A stretch of 64,000 nt of DNA from Thamnaconus septentrionalis (taxonomy: Eukaryota; Chordata; Actinopteri; Tetraodontiformes; Monacanthidae): the NCBI GenBank assembly GCA_009823395.1, contig CM020510.1, forward strand, positions 7,138,273-7,202,272, read 5' to 3'. Every line of letters begins with the position of its first letter. The stretch's first letter is position 1. The notes below the pieces were generated by a model, which was not told where the DNA came from, did no database searches, and saw nothing but the letters and a program-made list of their open reading frames with translations. A program made the translations under genes and the position numbers. Positions 30,773-42,260 of this stretch are shown here, in pieces.

Positions 30773-33018
30773 CCAGGTAAATCATAAATCCCAAGCGAGC
30801 TTAAGCCCTCTCAAAAAATCCGATTTTAAGCCCGAAAGTGACCTAACAGCGGCCTCCTCCACACTCTGTGCCACTGTTTCGCTGTCCCTATTCATCCATT
30901 CAGTCATTCATTCATAATAAACGGCCCCATTGTGCAGCATCGTAAGTGCTAAATTCTTCCCTTAAAACACAACTCTCTCAAGTTAGGGTCGCCCCTCCTC
31001 TCCTCTCCACCTTACGCTGTTTTCCTATCTCGTCGCCATCCCCAACCCCTTTTTTTTTACCCCATTGGTGCAGCCTCCATGTTGCCCTGGCAACGGTCCT
31101 AAGGAGGGAAAAAAACAAGCCTGTTGCCTAGGCCACACGAGACCAGATGCAGGGGGGAATATGGAGGCAGAGCGAGATCAGGGCTAATCAGCTTTGATGC
31201 TGTCGGAGGTGTCCGTCCTCCGTCCTCCACCTTTACCACTGACGGGCTGCAGAACGTGCAGAGCAGATTGTAACTAATGTTTTATGCTCAGGAAGCCTCA
31301 GCCGGCAGCGATGGCCGCAGCGAGAGCGCTGAGACTTTCATCTTGCCTGTTTGGTTCTCATCTCGCTCTCTTATGACTCTTTAATAACCCGCGAGCTGAA
31401 CGTACAAGCCATAAATAAGTGGCCTAGAAATATAGTTGCAGAGCGAGTGAACTCGCTTTTCTGAATGAGATCCTGGGACTACACGGCCGCTCGACAAACT
31501 GCACATTTCAACAGTTTGCCTTGAAGCAAAGAGCTGTCAATTAAAACGACTTTTGTGAGACAAACGTTAATGAGAGAGAGGTTTAAAAACTGGCGCTTAT
31601 GTCTCACAATCGAGTCGCTTAATTCGCTTCTGAGTCAATACTGACTGGAGGAAGTTTTTTTTTCACTTCCTGTTTACATATGTTGTTTACTAATGTCAGG
31701 ATTTGGTGGTTTAATGTTGCAGATATTTCACTTCATGAGGTACAGCACAAATAAACTAAGAAATAAGTGCACGTTATATCATTTTAGCTCATTCTTATCG
31801 CACTCGTTTAAGGGTGAATCTTTTTCATGTTGTACATTTAGTTGCAATGCTCCTTTAAAACAGGTTGAATAAGGTGACTTGGCGAGAATCCACACCTCCA
31901 AGTCTGCTGCCAACAAAGCAGATGATTTGGATATTCTTTTTCCCATCCGTGGTCCTGAACGACCCTGGTGTCAGGTGTTTCAAAAAGCTCTGCCGCTGAA
32001 TCCTTATTTATAGGAAAAGACTGAAACTAACTATCCATCTATCTGACCTCCAAAAGCTGCGTTAATAAACAGCTTCTGTTCTAAGATTTCTAATCGATTC
32101 CCAGCCTCTTTGGATTATCCGAGGCACCAGTGTCTTCATAATGCTTGAGGTCTCTGAGAATCCATGCAAACACACTCCCGCCACACCGGATTAAAGTGGC
32201 GGGTAGATAAAAGTTGTCTGATGACTCACTGGCTCTGACCGTGAAATACTGAGAAAATGCAGAGATAACCCACATTGACGGGGCTGTGTGTGTGTGTGTG
32301 TGTGTGTGTGTTGGGGGGGGACCAGATAGCAACACAGCACAGAGGAGGAGCCCATGTGATGCTTCAGTGTCTGAAGAGAGCAGACGGCTCCAGTAGCAGT
32401 TAATGGAGTCAATAAAAACTCCAGTGTCAGTCGTTTTCAGGAAGTCAGAGTGTGAAAAGACCAATCAGAATCCTTGGAGGAGAACGTGGCAGTAGACACC
32501 AGCTGGGCAGGGCCAGTGCTTGACCACACCACCACACCCATTTTTTTCTTCCAGATGAATTCAAACTCATATAACAAAATAAGTAAATGTAAAACTGATC
32601 TATTATCGACAGGTAATGTCTTTTTAGTGTGACTGAGACAGAGCTGTTGAAAAAAAGAATATTATGGAAAATCTGTACATCTGATTGGCCTGTTTTCAAT
32701 TTCAAGTTTAATTTCCCCCTTTTTCCAAATGACAACTGCAATTAATCCCAATGTTCCACCTGTTGCACCAGGTGCTTCCGCTGGACGGGTGAAACATATA
32801 AAGGTTGTGGTGAGAGGTTCCGCCTGGAGAGCAGGGCAGTTTCATAATGTTCTCCACGACTGGCTGTGCGTGATCTAGATTCAGTTCCCACGTAAGAACG
32901 CACAAATGTCCACGTATGTCAGTGAGGTGGAGGCAGAGATTAGATTCAATGGCACCCACAAGAGCAGCACAAAAACAAGCTTCGAGTCTGTATTGTCCCT
33001 GACTGACACTGTGACTCA

Positions 33019-33052
<34 letters not shown>

Positions 33053-36000
33053 TGCCCTCTTCTTGGGAGCCTGATGAATCCTTTATCTGCAGCTTGAATA
33101 CCTCGCCGGGCCATTCATCTCTCCGACGGCAACAAGCAGGCGGAGGCGGGAATGTGACGGTGGTGACGGACGGGAAGACTCACCAATCTCGAAGCTCCCG
33201 TCGATGACACCGATGAGGTAACTGGGGATGTCAAAGCGTCTCTCCAGCTGCGTTATTGTGCTCTTCATGTAGCTCCCCGACAGGGCCTTTGCAAAATAGG
33301 CAAAGGACAACGCCACCAGAAACATCTGGATGAGGAGATGTAAAGAAAGGGGGTGGGAGGGAAAGCAAGGATTTTTCTTGTCTGAAACAAACAAACAAAC
33401 AAACAAATTTCTGTGCACAGAAGCGTGAAAAACGAGCGATGAGAGTCAGAAGCAGCATTCTTTAACTTCATTATCATGTGAGAGAAACCGGGGGTGTAGC
33501 GTTCACATCCGCAGACAAAGAGGAGCCGAGATGTGGGTTTTCGCCGCCGCGCATGAACTCTCTTCATTAACCCACTTTGCCCCGTCCGGCGTTCACTAAT
33601 TAAAAAGCGACTGGCAATCGGGGCGGTAATGAGGCCGAGTGAAAGGCGCGCTAGCCGAGGAGCCCGAGCGGAGATGTGGGACGCACGGCCGCTGAGCGGG
33701 GGAGGCGCTCGTTAATAAGAGCAGGTCTGACGGAAGGGGTGGGGGTGGAGGTGGGGGGTGCAGGTGAGCGAAAGGTCTCCTGCAGCTGAACTCACTGAGG
33801 CCTTCTTCTTTTGCTTACGGCTGTGGCGTAATAATACAGGACAAACTGAGGCGTCTACTTCTGGCTGCAAAGTTGGTAGGAGGCTTTTTGTAAGATGCTG
33901 GAGGAGAAAGACCACCGAGGACGCGTCCCCAGGGCGGCGTGCATCTCCCACAGTGCAAGGCCAGAGGTGCCACGCACAGCGAGACCTCTCACGCAGCCCT
34001 CAGTCGACGGAACATCCGGGTTACACAACCTTATTACCTTAAAACCCTATTAGTTGCAAACGATGCCATTGTCACCGTTTTGCAGCTGAGACCTTTGGTT
34101 AGACTTTGGGATGAAAGGAGAGGCTGAACAAAAAGCCGAGGGGGTTGAGGGGTTAAGTGTTCGGGGCAAGGGATGAAATGGGATTGAACCTTAATCTTCA
34201 ACCCATTTCGGCAATAATGGGATGGAAAAAAAAAGTTTCAAATCCCAAATTCCTGACGCAGGAACGAGCGGCCAGATGGGGAGTGCAGAGTGAGGGAGCA
34301 GGTGGTTTCACACTGATGGAAACAATGGAGCAGATTATCTGGATTGATAAAACATAAAATGCTTTCTGTCAATGAAAAACCATTTAAAAATTAATTTTTA
34401 AAATGGACTATTTTGTTGTAAGACGTTAACATCATCTGTTCAGCCCACAACGTTTTAATGCACTGATAACACGAAAGCGCTTTTACTTCTCATTTCATCT
34501 TTAGTGGTGGCCACAGCCAATCATCTGTCTCCTTCTCACCATCTCTCCTTTTCTGCATCCTCTTCTCTCACACCAACTAGTTATGTCTATATTTATATCT
34601 ATATATATAGATATAGATATATAAATATAAATATAAATATAAATATAAATATAAATATGCACCTTAAAATCCCCTCAAGGCCACACCTCCTCATTGCTAC
34701 TACTTCAGTTCTTAGGTATCTTTTTAATCTTGGCATGTTGTTGTTTTAGCCAGCATTCAGTCCAGGTTTTGATTTGTTAAGCTCTCAGACCTCAGTGGTG
34801 TAAAAAGAAAATCACTGTTCCACCTCTCTACATGTCAAAACCATCCCAGTCTGTCCTGAAAAAATGCATCTGTGGACATTTTAAATGTCCACTCAGTTGG
34901 AGTCAAAGCGTCTGACAGTGGCTTCTAAAGCGTCCTGAAGCTTTAAATGTGTGGAAAATCTCAACTTCTCTATGAAGTTTTTTTTCTTTGAACATTGTTT
35001 AGACAAAACAATGGAAGCCCTGTTCTTGTTGCCAACTACAAAACCAACATGGCAACAAAACAACAATACACCACTCACAGTCACTGCTACGTTTCTTTTT
35101 GTTGACAAAGATAAACACACACACACACAAGAGTAACAGTGTGTCTGGTCCACAACAAGCAATACACGCCACGGGAGGGAAGACAGATCTTTATAACGAT
35201 GAAGTTCCAGGCAGACTTGCAGAGCTCGGCTGAATTGGAAGCAGCTGACTGTCCTGCTAGAGTTTAAATCACATTAAGAGAGTTGAAGGAGGAAAAAGAA
35301 CTGGGTTTGGAGCTTTTAACAGGAGACCTTGATGGTGTCATAATCGTAATGGAGAACTTCCTGTGAAAAAACAGCATTTAAAACACGATTCTGCAGAAAG
35401 GTTGATGTTTTATGGAACTGAGTTGTCTCCAGTTTCAGTGGCGATCGGGAACATAAATAATTTCTCTATACTATTGTCACGTCAGAGCACCAGTACTGTC
35501 GTGCCCCCATTCAATGAGATAGTTTGGTCATTCTGTTGGTGTCCCATTGGTGACTTGCCTAGAAGGACTTTGATTTCACTCTTTTGCCTCTGCGACATGG
35601 TGCTGCAGTGGTTAGCGCTGTGGCCCAATGCAAGAAGCTCGCTGGTTCAATTCTCCGGTTCTTTCGCACTCACACGTGTGTTTAATTCTGAGCCATCAGT
35701 CATCCTGACGTGCACGTCTTCGGACCGTGCAAGCTCTACACAGAAAGGCCCCAAGCCTGGGAACCAAAGCCTGCTCCTTTGAGCTGTAAGTTGCTAGTTC
35801 TGACCGCAGCACTGCTGAATATTCCTGGTCGAACGCTTGGGGAAACTTGTGCCCAACATCCCTTCACTGAAAACTAAAGCTCATTAAAAATAAACAATGA
35901 TGTTTGAACCTTGAAGCTCAAAAAACAACAATGAGCTTAGACAAAAAGGACCGCGTCCCACCTGGCCAGCTGGGGGAAGCACAACAATTCTGAGAAGGAA

Positions 36001-37047
36001 CCGGAGTCCGCCACGGCTGTGTTGTGATTCGCTGCGTGACCGCCATTGTCCGGCTGAGGCTTTTATTCCAGGCAAAAAGCAGCAATGGTGTCTGATCTTT
36101 TTTGGGGATTTACGAACTTTCAGCCATGGCGAAAGGAGCCGTGTGTTCAGACTTTGGATCCTGAAGATGAGACGCCGAACTGAAGTGTGATTCTTCAGTC
36201 GCAGCAGGAGGTTTCAGGTTTGAGAAGTTCGAAAAGAATGTCACTCAGCCTTGGTGAGCTGATGCTGCCTGTGTTCGCTTGTCATCGTAGCTTTGATTGA
36301 TTTATTTTTAAATGAACATTTACCTGATAAAGACGAGAGAGATCGTAGCCACAATGCTACTTTCCATCTCATGTCCCATTGGCATGTAGCAAAAGAAAAA
36401 AAAACTCAAAATCAAAAACAACATAAGACCATAAGTGGACAAAAACATACAGCGACAGATCTCAAGCACAACGTTTTCATGTTCCACTACAAGCCCGACG
36501 TTTCCATTAGAGCCGTTACCATTGAGCAAGAGATTGCTAGATGGTTGCTAAGCAAAGATTGGGCTGATATGATGTTGGCTGTCCCTAAGCTGCTATTGGC
36601 TGCTTCTGCAGAGCTTTGACTTTGACTTTGCTGCTCGATGTTCAATGAGTTAACAACACTTGATTGATGCTCTGTGGAAGCTGCCTCTTGCAACTTGTCA
36701 TGTCAGAAGAACAGTGCAAAAAAAAAAAATCATTGACCTTCAGCATCCTAATTCCACACCTACCCTGCCGCCCTGTGGGGCTCCTGAATGGCGAAAAGTT
36801 TTCCTATTTGCGGTGTTCTAGATCTCGCAGTGAGAACCCCTCTCACACACGGTGGCGTTTAAAATGCGGCACACAAGCAGCAGCGTGTACAGGAAAAGAA
36901 AAAGGCGTGCACTGAATGCCAGACGCTGCTGCGTACCTTCAGGCTGGTGCAGGGAGACGAGCGCGACTCTCCGGCTGCTGGGGCGGCGGCGGCGGTGGCG
37001 GCCTCACCGCGGCCGTTCCACTGCGGCCGTCCCTGGTCGCCGGCCAT
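20064..37047 (-). CDS. slco1c1: Solute carrier organic anion transporter 1C1 (OATP1C1)
   Basis: OATP1C1 is a 12-span plasma-membrane carrier that moves thyroxine and other anions across the blood-brain barrier. Fourteen coding exons join in frame to 694 aa (human about 712): 37047-36937, 33325-33184, 30148-30016, 29934-29822, 29745-29599, 28298-28200, 27488-27270, 26767-26603, 25692-25497, 24316-24151, 23846-23674, 21639-21575, 21038-20921 and 20301-20064. Diagnostic blocks are [20 protein letters not shown] in span 1, [32 protein letters not shown], the OATP signature [13 protein letters not shown] (about residues 257-269), and the cysteine-rich Kazal-like loop [20 protein letters not shown]. 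The end RETQL matches the human KETQL PDZ-binding tail. The N-terminus is alanine-rich and poorly conserved. Upstream of the ATG the first coding exon opens at an acceptor (start 37123). The pde3a neighbour supports 1C1 over other SLCO1 paralogues. Confidence 0.94.
20746..20880. repeat. Dispersed teleost repeat fragment (TTTATATAGCGCC type)
   Basis: An (AAT)n-like run leads into GATTGGATTTATATAGCGCC and CACTCAAAGCATTTTACATT, then CACACCACATTCACACC. This word order is familiar from a very abundant teleost repeat. I know it from memory only and cannot name the family with certainty. Confidence 0.55.
21384..21484. repeat. (AT)n microsatellite, about 90-100 bp
   Basis: Nearly pure TA/AT repeat in the slco1c1 intron between exons 12 and 13. 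It is perfectly self-complementary and so can extrude as a cruciform. Confidence 0.95.
22293..22306 (+). promoter_or_regulatory. Candidate CTCF site
   Basis: CCAGCAGAGGGCGC fits the CTCF core consensus CCASYAGRKGGCRS at all 14 positions. It lies in the slco1c1 intron between exons 11 and 12. Occupancy is unknown. Confidence 0.5.
22340..22625 (+). repeat. Palindrome-bearing dispersed repeat, copy 2
   Basis: CCTTTTGTGATGTCATAAAG at about 22449 is followed 130-150 bp later by CAGGCTGTAAACAGCGGGCT. These are the same two blocks, in the same order and orientation, as in copies at 26905-27140 and 62270-62660. Confidence 0.65.
23949..23962 (-). promoter_or_regulatory. Weaker CTCF-like site, opposite orientation
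   Basis: The - strand reads CCAAGAGGGGGCAG, matching 12 of 14 positions of the CTCF core. It faces the stronger site at 22293 across about 1.6 kb. Support is motif only. Confidence 0.3.
26233..26462. repeat. Compound microsatellite (TG)n-(TA)n-(TG)n-(TA)n
   Basis: Tracts: (TA) 26267-26317, (TG) 26332-26368 and (TA) 26409-26462, joined by GCATGC-rich linkers. It lies in the slco1c1 intron between exons 8 and 9, starting about 140 bases after the exon 8 donor. Confidence 0.93.
26905..27140 (+). repeat. Palindrome-bearing dispersed repeat, copy 3
   Basis: GTGCCCTTTGTGATGTCACA at 26941 starts a palindrome-containing block. It is followed by a cytosine-rich middle, AACAAAGCACGAGTTTCAGC, and the tail GCAGGAGGCTGTAAACAGAG. 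It is the clearest copy of the family in this window and lies in a slco1c1 intron. Confidence 0.7.
28342..28400. repeat. (ATCT)n microsatellite, interrupted
   Basis: About 14 imperfect ATCT (GATA on the other strand) units, 44 bases upstream of slco1c1 exon 6 on the - strand, close to its acceptor. Confidence 0.9.
29303..29340. repeat. (TG)n microsatellite
   Basis: About 19 TG units in the slco1c1 intron between exons 5 and 6. Similar short tracts in the same gene's introns lie at 30739-30771, 32285-32311 and 33019-33050 (CA). Confidence 0.93.
30149..33183. other. slco1c1 intron between coding exons 2 and 3
   Basis: No exon or gene is visible. The contents are three dinucleotide tracts (30739-30771, 32285-32311 and 33019-33050) and otherwise unique sequence. 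A CpG-containing, gene-like composition around 31.1-31.5 kb has no long open frame. Confidence 0.55.
33326..36936. other. slco1c1 intron between coding exons 1 and 2
   Basis: No coding exon is visible. It holds an (AAATAT)n repeat at about 34618-34658, an inverted SINE-like element at 35590-35815 and a (CAAA)n run at 33389-33406. GC-rich sequence at 33.5-33.8 kb has no supported gene. Confidence 0.55.
35590..35815. repeat. Degenerate SINE/MITE-like element with inverted halves
   Basis: The left half reads TGGTGCTGCAGTGGTTAGCG then GCTGGTTCAATTCTCC, the tRNA-like head of a very common teleost repeat. The right half reads CTACACAGAAAGGCCCCAAG and CCTGGGAACCAAAGCC, which is the reverse complement of the same repeat's downstream part. 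It is diverged and has no function as a tRNA. Confidence 0.5.
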
Positions 37048-37639
37048 CCTCCCGTAACGTCTCGGCGTCTCCTCAGCGGAAGTCTCCCACGCATGTAAAT
37101 CCTCGGCACTGATGCATGCAACCCTGAAAATGGATAATTCAAGCATGTGACCCACTTCTCATCCTCGACGTGCAAAGGGGGAGGAAAAAAAATAGAAAGA
37201 AAAGGAAACACGTCTGCAGCTGCTGGCAAACAAACAAACAAACAAACAAACAAACACGAGGTCCTCCATGTGTTCTAGATCATAGGAATTAGATGACACA
37301 GGTAATGTGTATGTGTCTGTGTGTGTGTTTGTGTGTGTGTGTGTGTCTGTGCTTGTGCGTGTGCTTGTGCGTGCGCCTATGCATGTGTGTGCTTGTTTCC
37401 CAGAACAAAGGCTTTTTTATTTCTCCCCGACTATTTTCAGCCACGCAATCAAAACCTCACATGTACGTTACTGTGCAGCTCAGCCGGCAGCAGCAGAGAT
37501 CATGTGGTCACAGAAAACGGGGCCGTAAAGTCAGAGTTTTTTGGCGAGAGAAAAAAAGCTGTGATTTTATAAAATAATTCCTTCAAGGCCTCATGTTGCA
37601 TCTGAGCTGCTCATGACGGAGCCTTGCAATGTTTAATTA

Positions 37640-37740
37640 TCGGGGGAAAAAATTGCTGCATCTACAGAAAACAGCATTTTTTTAGCCCTTTGTTTACAGC
37701 CTCCTGCTAAAATTGTGAGCTTCCGCATGTTTGAAAGCAC
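37640..37740 (-). repeat. Palindrome-bearing dispersed repeat, copy 4 (inverted tail)
   Basis: ACAGAAAACAGCATTTTTTT then AGCCCTTTGTTTACAGCCTC and CTGCTAAAATTGTGAGCTTC form the reverse complement of the tail seen at 27070-27140 and 62605-62640. The palindromic block itself is not recognisable here. Confidence 0.55.
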
Positions 37741-38915
37741 TATGAAAGGTTAATTAAAGTCTGTCACTGCGCTGGTAGAGGTTTCAGTGAGGTGTCAGGC
37801 CCACTTCTGTCCGACACACCTTCTTTGAAAAGGAAAACGAGATAAAGAAGTAAAATCCAGACTTCTAGTTCCAGGTTTATTGACAGCACAGGAACACAGG
37901 TTGTTGTTTGAAAAACGCTGGTGATTTGTATCCTGTGCATCATCTCACATTCCAAGAAAATAAATTATTGTGTGCAGTCCAGACAGTTTAGAGATCAGGT
38001 GTGTGCCACCATAGAAAAACATAGTTTGGGTGCATGTCGATGAGAAACAGCTCAAACCAAGTGTGCACCAAGTGAATCCAGTCACCTGTGAACTCCTTGA
38101 GAACCAACTCACTGTTTGAGAAAATTGCTACAGTTGCTGTAATATGTGACCTGGAAGTGCAAAAAGCACCCAGGCTGGCACTGAAATAAGGAAACCACAG
38201 TGTTTCACTCCAAGCCTTTTTTCACCAAGAAACCAAAACTGTTTGAACGCCTTTGCAAACCAATGTTTCCCTTGGGAAAAGTGTTCTTCCAGCGCGTTTG
38301 TGTGGCAACACAATCAATGGTTTGCGTTCACTGGTCGCGCAATACTGCTCGGGCTGTACTTGGGCAATAGCAGACAAACAGCAGAGCTGTTTGGCCAAGG
38401 TGACACACACAATAAACCTCCCTTTTACTGCTGGGGAGAAAGAGAAAAAACAACTCGGCGTTATCCGATCTGATTCCCTTTATCTCCACCTCTTGATGAA
38501 AACTGAAACGCTGCTGCTGTTCCCGTCTGTTGTAGGTGTTTTCTTTTATTGTTTGCTTGCTTGTGCTGGTTTTGTATAACATACTTTTTTTTTTGAGAGA
38601 AGCCGGAACTTTTGACAGTGCTTTTTTTTTTTTTTTTTTTGGCCATTTGTTTTCACGAGCTCTTCGTTGCCAACTCACAAAAAAAAGAAAACCCAAACAG
38701 TATCTATGAACCACTTTTGTCTATCAAGTATACACGCAACATCAGGAGGTCTAATTACATCCTGTTGACCTTCAGGAACGATGACTCAGTCGACTCTTCA
38801 ACTGCACCTGCATGATAACGCAAACCAATCCGAGGCTCTTTTAGTTGTCGCTGTTGTCGTCGTCGTCCTCACTCAGGGACGTTACTCTGTCCATCTGGAT
38901 CCTTGGCCCTCGCGA

Positions 38916-39032
<117 letters not shown>

Positions 39033-40981
39033 CCGCGTCCATTTGCGGCAGTCATGTGAAAGAGCGAATGCAATTGCTCCAGGGCAGCAGTTAGGGATTG
39101 GTATGCGGAGCGCCAACACAGTACCATCACTATTTATGTTGGCAGCACCAACTATACCCCCCTCCATACCGCCCCGTCCCTGAACCCACCACTGACCCCC
39201 TGCCTCTCCTTCCCCCCATGCACCTCTTGTAACATGTTGTCTGCATTTTCATCTCCTCCCTGAATTCCTTTTTTCCCCCTGTCGTCGAGGACCTGAGCGG
39301 CGCCGAGGGGAGGCGGCTAATCGCAACAGGTTTGACCTACTTTTGAAGGAATTAGATCAGCAGCAGCTTTAAGTGGGCAAATATAAAGCGGCGGGCCAAC
39401 AGTGCGCCTTCCTCGCCGGAGTTTACCATCGTCCCACCGTAGCACATCTGCGAATTTCATCAAACTGCACGGCTGATTACGCTACCGTAATGGATTTGTT
39501 CCGAAAAAGGACAAAAAAAAAATTACCTATGAGCGAGCGTAGATTACAGGCAATTACAGGAAGTTGTTTTTTCTCAAAGGTCGCTGTTTCCATCCGTGTT
39601 CTCCACGCTCGCTCGGCTAACCGTGCAGCAGCTCGCTACGTGCGTTTTGCCGCTTATCAATGAATCATTGCCACTGTCATCTGCTCAATAATGAATGTCA
39701 TACTGGAAAAGGTTTGTGTCGTACTTGGTATATGCGCACCACTACGCCTCCGTCCGCCCTCTGGGGACCCGGCGGCGGCGAATGGCAAGTAGAAAAAAAA
39801 GAAGAAATCGCTGGAACCTGAATTCAGTGAGAATTATAGACAAAAACCAGGAAAAAAATATGCCGAGGCACTTTTTCTTAGTGGTCACATGGATTGCTGT
39901 GAATTTTTTTTTCTTTCTTTTTTTTTGCAGCCCGTGGGTTCCAGGAAAGATTAGCCAAAGTTAGCTCGCCCGTGAAAATCGACAGTGACTTAGCAAACTC
40001 TGCAATGTGTAAGCGCTTCGACACGTGATCGAGAGATCGAAAGTTCAGTTGCTTAAGCGCCAGAGTGTCAAACGCTTTTTGCACTGAATTACTGGTCTTG
40101 CTTGTGTCGCCCAAGGCATCGGACGGACCAAGCAAAACGGATGCGGGGCTCTCGTTAAGGTGACCCCTGAGCTGAGCGCTGATGTGAAAAGGTCACTGGC
40201 AGTCAAAAGCAGCTGGAAAATGTGACCACTGATATAAGACAAAAGGCTGAAACCGTTTCCACCTTCTCTGATCTCCATTACTGCTCCTCACCAAGTTTGC
40301 AGGTTTATCTTTGCAGGCCATGAAATTACCAACTCCTCATTCATCTCTTGGGTATTCAATTGTCCGTGAGAGCATTTTCCGTTTTAAATTTACAGTAAAC
40401 AGTTCAAGCAAAAGGCAGCTGGATTGTTGATAAAAGATTGAAAAATCACAGCGACCCATTGAAAGTTTCATTAGATTTTTTTAAAGTGTAAAACTGATTA
40501 ACACATCTATTGTAGCATTTTTAAGACAACTATTGCAGACCCTCCCCAGTCAGCAGTGCGCGGAACACCCTCTATGGCTTGGCTGCTGATGCTGATGCAA
40601 CAGGTGAAGCCATACGTCCATCCGTCTCTCTGCCCTATTCGCTGCCACAGAAATAGTTCCCGTCTGTTTTCATTTCTGTCAACAAAAAACAAACAAACAA
40701 CAAAAACAAAAATATGGACCCTAAAAACAAATTTAATGTGTGTCTTGTCATTTCCCCCCAGCCAAAGTGTTAATGTAGTGCCCTACACACAGCCTGGACA
40801 GCCCCTACAAGCCCAGCTGCTGGAGGTGTCGAGAAGAATTTTGCACATCTCAGAATCAGGTCACTCCTCACTGCAGGAACTCCGAGTGGTTTCTGGCAGT
40901 AATTAATTAAAAGTGGGCGGGTGTGTAATGAAAACAACACACCAATGTACCAGTGTTTAAAATTAACAAATAAATAAATGC

Positions 40982-41059
40982 GCAACAACAACAACAACAA
41001 CAACAAATACCAACAACAACAACAACAACGACGACGACGACGACGACAACAACAACAAC
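40982..41059. repeat. (CAA)n/(CGA)n trinucleotide tract
   Basis: CAA units change to CGA (about 41029-41046) and back to CAA, consistent with a point mutation that spread within a CAA array. The tract starts about 60 bases downstream of the slco1c1 leader donor. Confidence 0.95.
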
Positions 41060-41118
41060 TGTCCGATCTGGAACAATCTGCCACCGCGTTGCAGCGAGGA
41101 AAACGCACCGCCACTCAC

Positions 41119-41690
41119 CTCTGCGTCCCGGGGAAACAGGCGGCTGAGCCTCCGGGAGATTCTTCGTAGATTTGAACAGAATCGGAGAGATTTCAGAAGG
41201 AACCCCCCCACCAAAAAAAACAAAAAAACAAAACAAAAAAAAAAACAGGGAAAGATGAGATAAAATCCTCTCCAGTCAGCCAGCCGCCGTCAAACTTCCC
41301 ACGTGGACGCGGATGCCGTGACAGCGACCTTCAGAGTTCATCTCCAGCCGGCTGCCGCGCTGACTCTCGGCCAGATCAGGCGGGGATGTTGAGGGTCTGA
41401 ACTCTGGGTACTCCGCCGGCTGGACCGACCGCTAACATCCGCGTAATCCTCTTCTTCTTCTCCTTCTCCTCTTCTTCTTCTTCTTCTTCTTCTTCCTCCT
41501 TCTCCTCTTCCTCCTCCTCCGGGAGCGACAGCGGTGGTTTGGAGAAGAGATGAGCAGCGGAAACAGCCTCTCAGTCTGCTGTTCCTCCGTCTGTCGCCGC
41601 TCTGTCAGCGTGCGTGTGTGCGTGTGTTTCTCCAACTCTCAGCCTCCCTCCTCCTCGCTCATCGATCTGCTCAAGCCGAGCTTTTTTGGA
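41119..41690 (-). promoter_or_regulatory. Probable slco1c1 non-coding first exon and promoter
   Basis: On the - strand a perfect donor CAGAG/GTGAGT ends at 41119. Upstream sequence is GC- and CpG-rich, with a (CTT)n-type tract at 41448-41520, and lies about 4 kb before the first coding exon, which opens with an acceptor. This is the natural place for the leader exon and promoter. No TATA box is evident. Confidence 0.5.
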
Positions 41691-41695
41691 GTCGT

Positions 41696-41696
<1 letters not shown>

Positions 41697-41733
<37 letters not shown>

Positions 41734-41779
41734 GACGACGATGATGATAACAATACTACTACTACTAATAATAATAATA

Positions 41780-41816
<37 letters not shown>

Positions 41817-41817
41817 C
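41697..41817. repeat. Compound trinucleotide repeat (AAT)n-(GAT)n
   Basis: AAT units, short CGA, GAT and TAC stretches, AAT again, then about 13 GAT units. It marks the upstream edge of the probable slco1c1 promoter. Confidence 0.95.
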
Positions 41818-42044
41818 ACATGTTTATTTATGAGGCTTTCATTATTCAAATGTGTCTAAAAATTTGGGATCAACAAAACAACCCTCAATGGTTGCATTAT
41901 ATTTTAAAAAAACAAACAAACAACAAGTTTGTCCAACCCAGTATTTGTTTCTTAAAGTTTAACATGTTTTTTTTAAAGGTCCCTTATTATGTACAATTTC
42001 ACTCACCACTAATCTGCATCTCTCCTCCATCAATTTACTTCAGG

Positions 42045-42260
42045 AGAGAACTCCACCCTTTACTTCTATGGAAATCAGCCCTTTGTGTTGTCACAAAAGG
42101 CATTTCACCGATACCTCTGGCACCTCAGCCAGGTCCTGGCCCTGTCCTATGAGGTGGTCTTGTTTTTGCCACCTAACACATGGACGAGCCAACAAAGAGT
42201 CACTTTTCAGCAGGAGGCAAGCAGGAGGCAAGCAGGAGGCTGTTTCTCTCAAGTGTGTGT
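42045..42260 (+). repeat. Palindrome-bearing dispersed repeat, copy 5
   Basis: GCCCTTTGTGTTGTCACAAA near 42080, a middle section with GCACCTCAGCCAGGTCCTGG, then CTTTTCAGCAGGAGG. The tail carries three tandem copies of an 11-mer (CAGGAGGCAAG) at 42211-42240. Confidence 0.6.

Noticed and set aside
35600..35660. tRNA-like string GTGGTTAGCG...GGTTCAA suggesting a tRNA gene
   Set aside because: It lacks an acceptor stem and anticodon arm that fold, and it fits the head of a degenerate teleost repeat.
20064..37047. Another SLCO1 or SLCO3 paralogue for the transporter
   Set aside because: Span 1, the OATP signature region and the RETQL tail resemble SLCO1C1 most, and PDE3A is its neighbour in human; a fish-specific SLCO1 paralogue is still possible but less likely.
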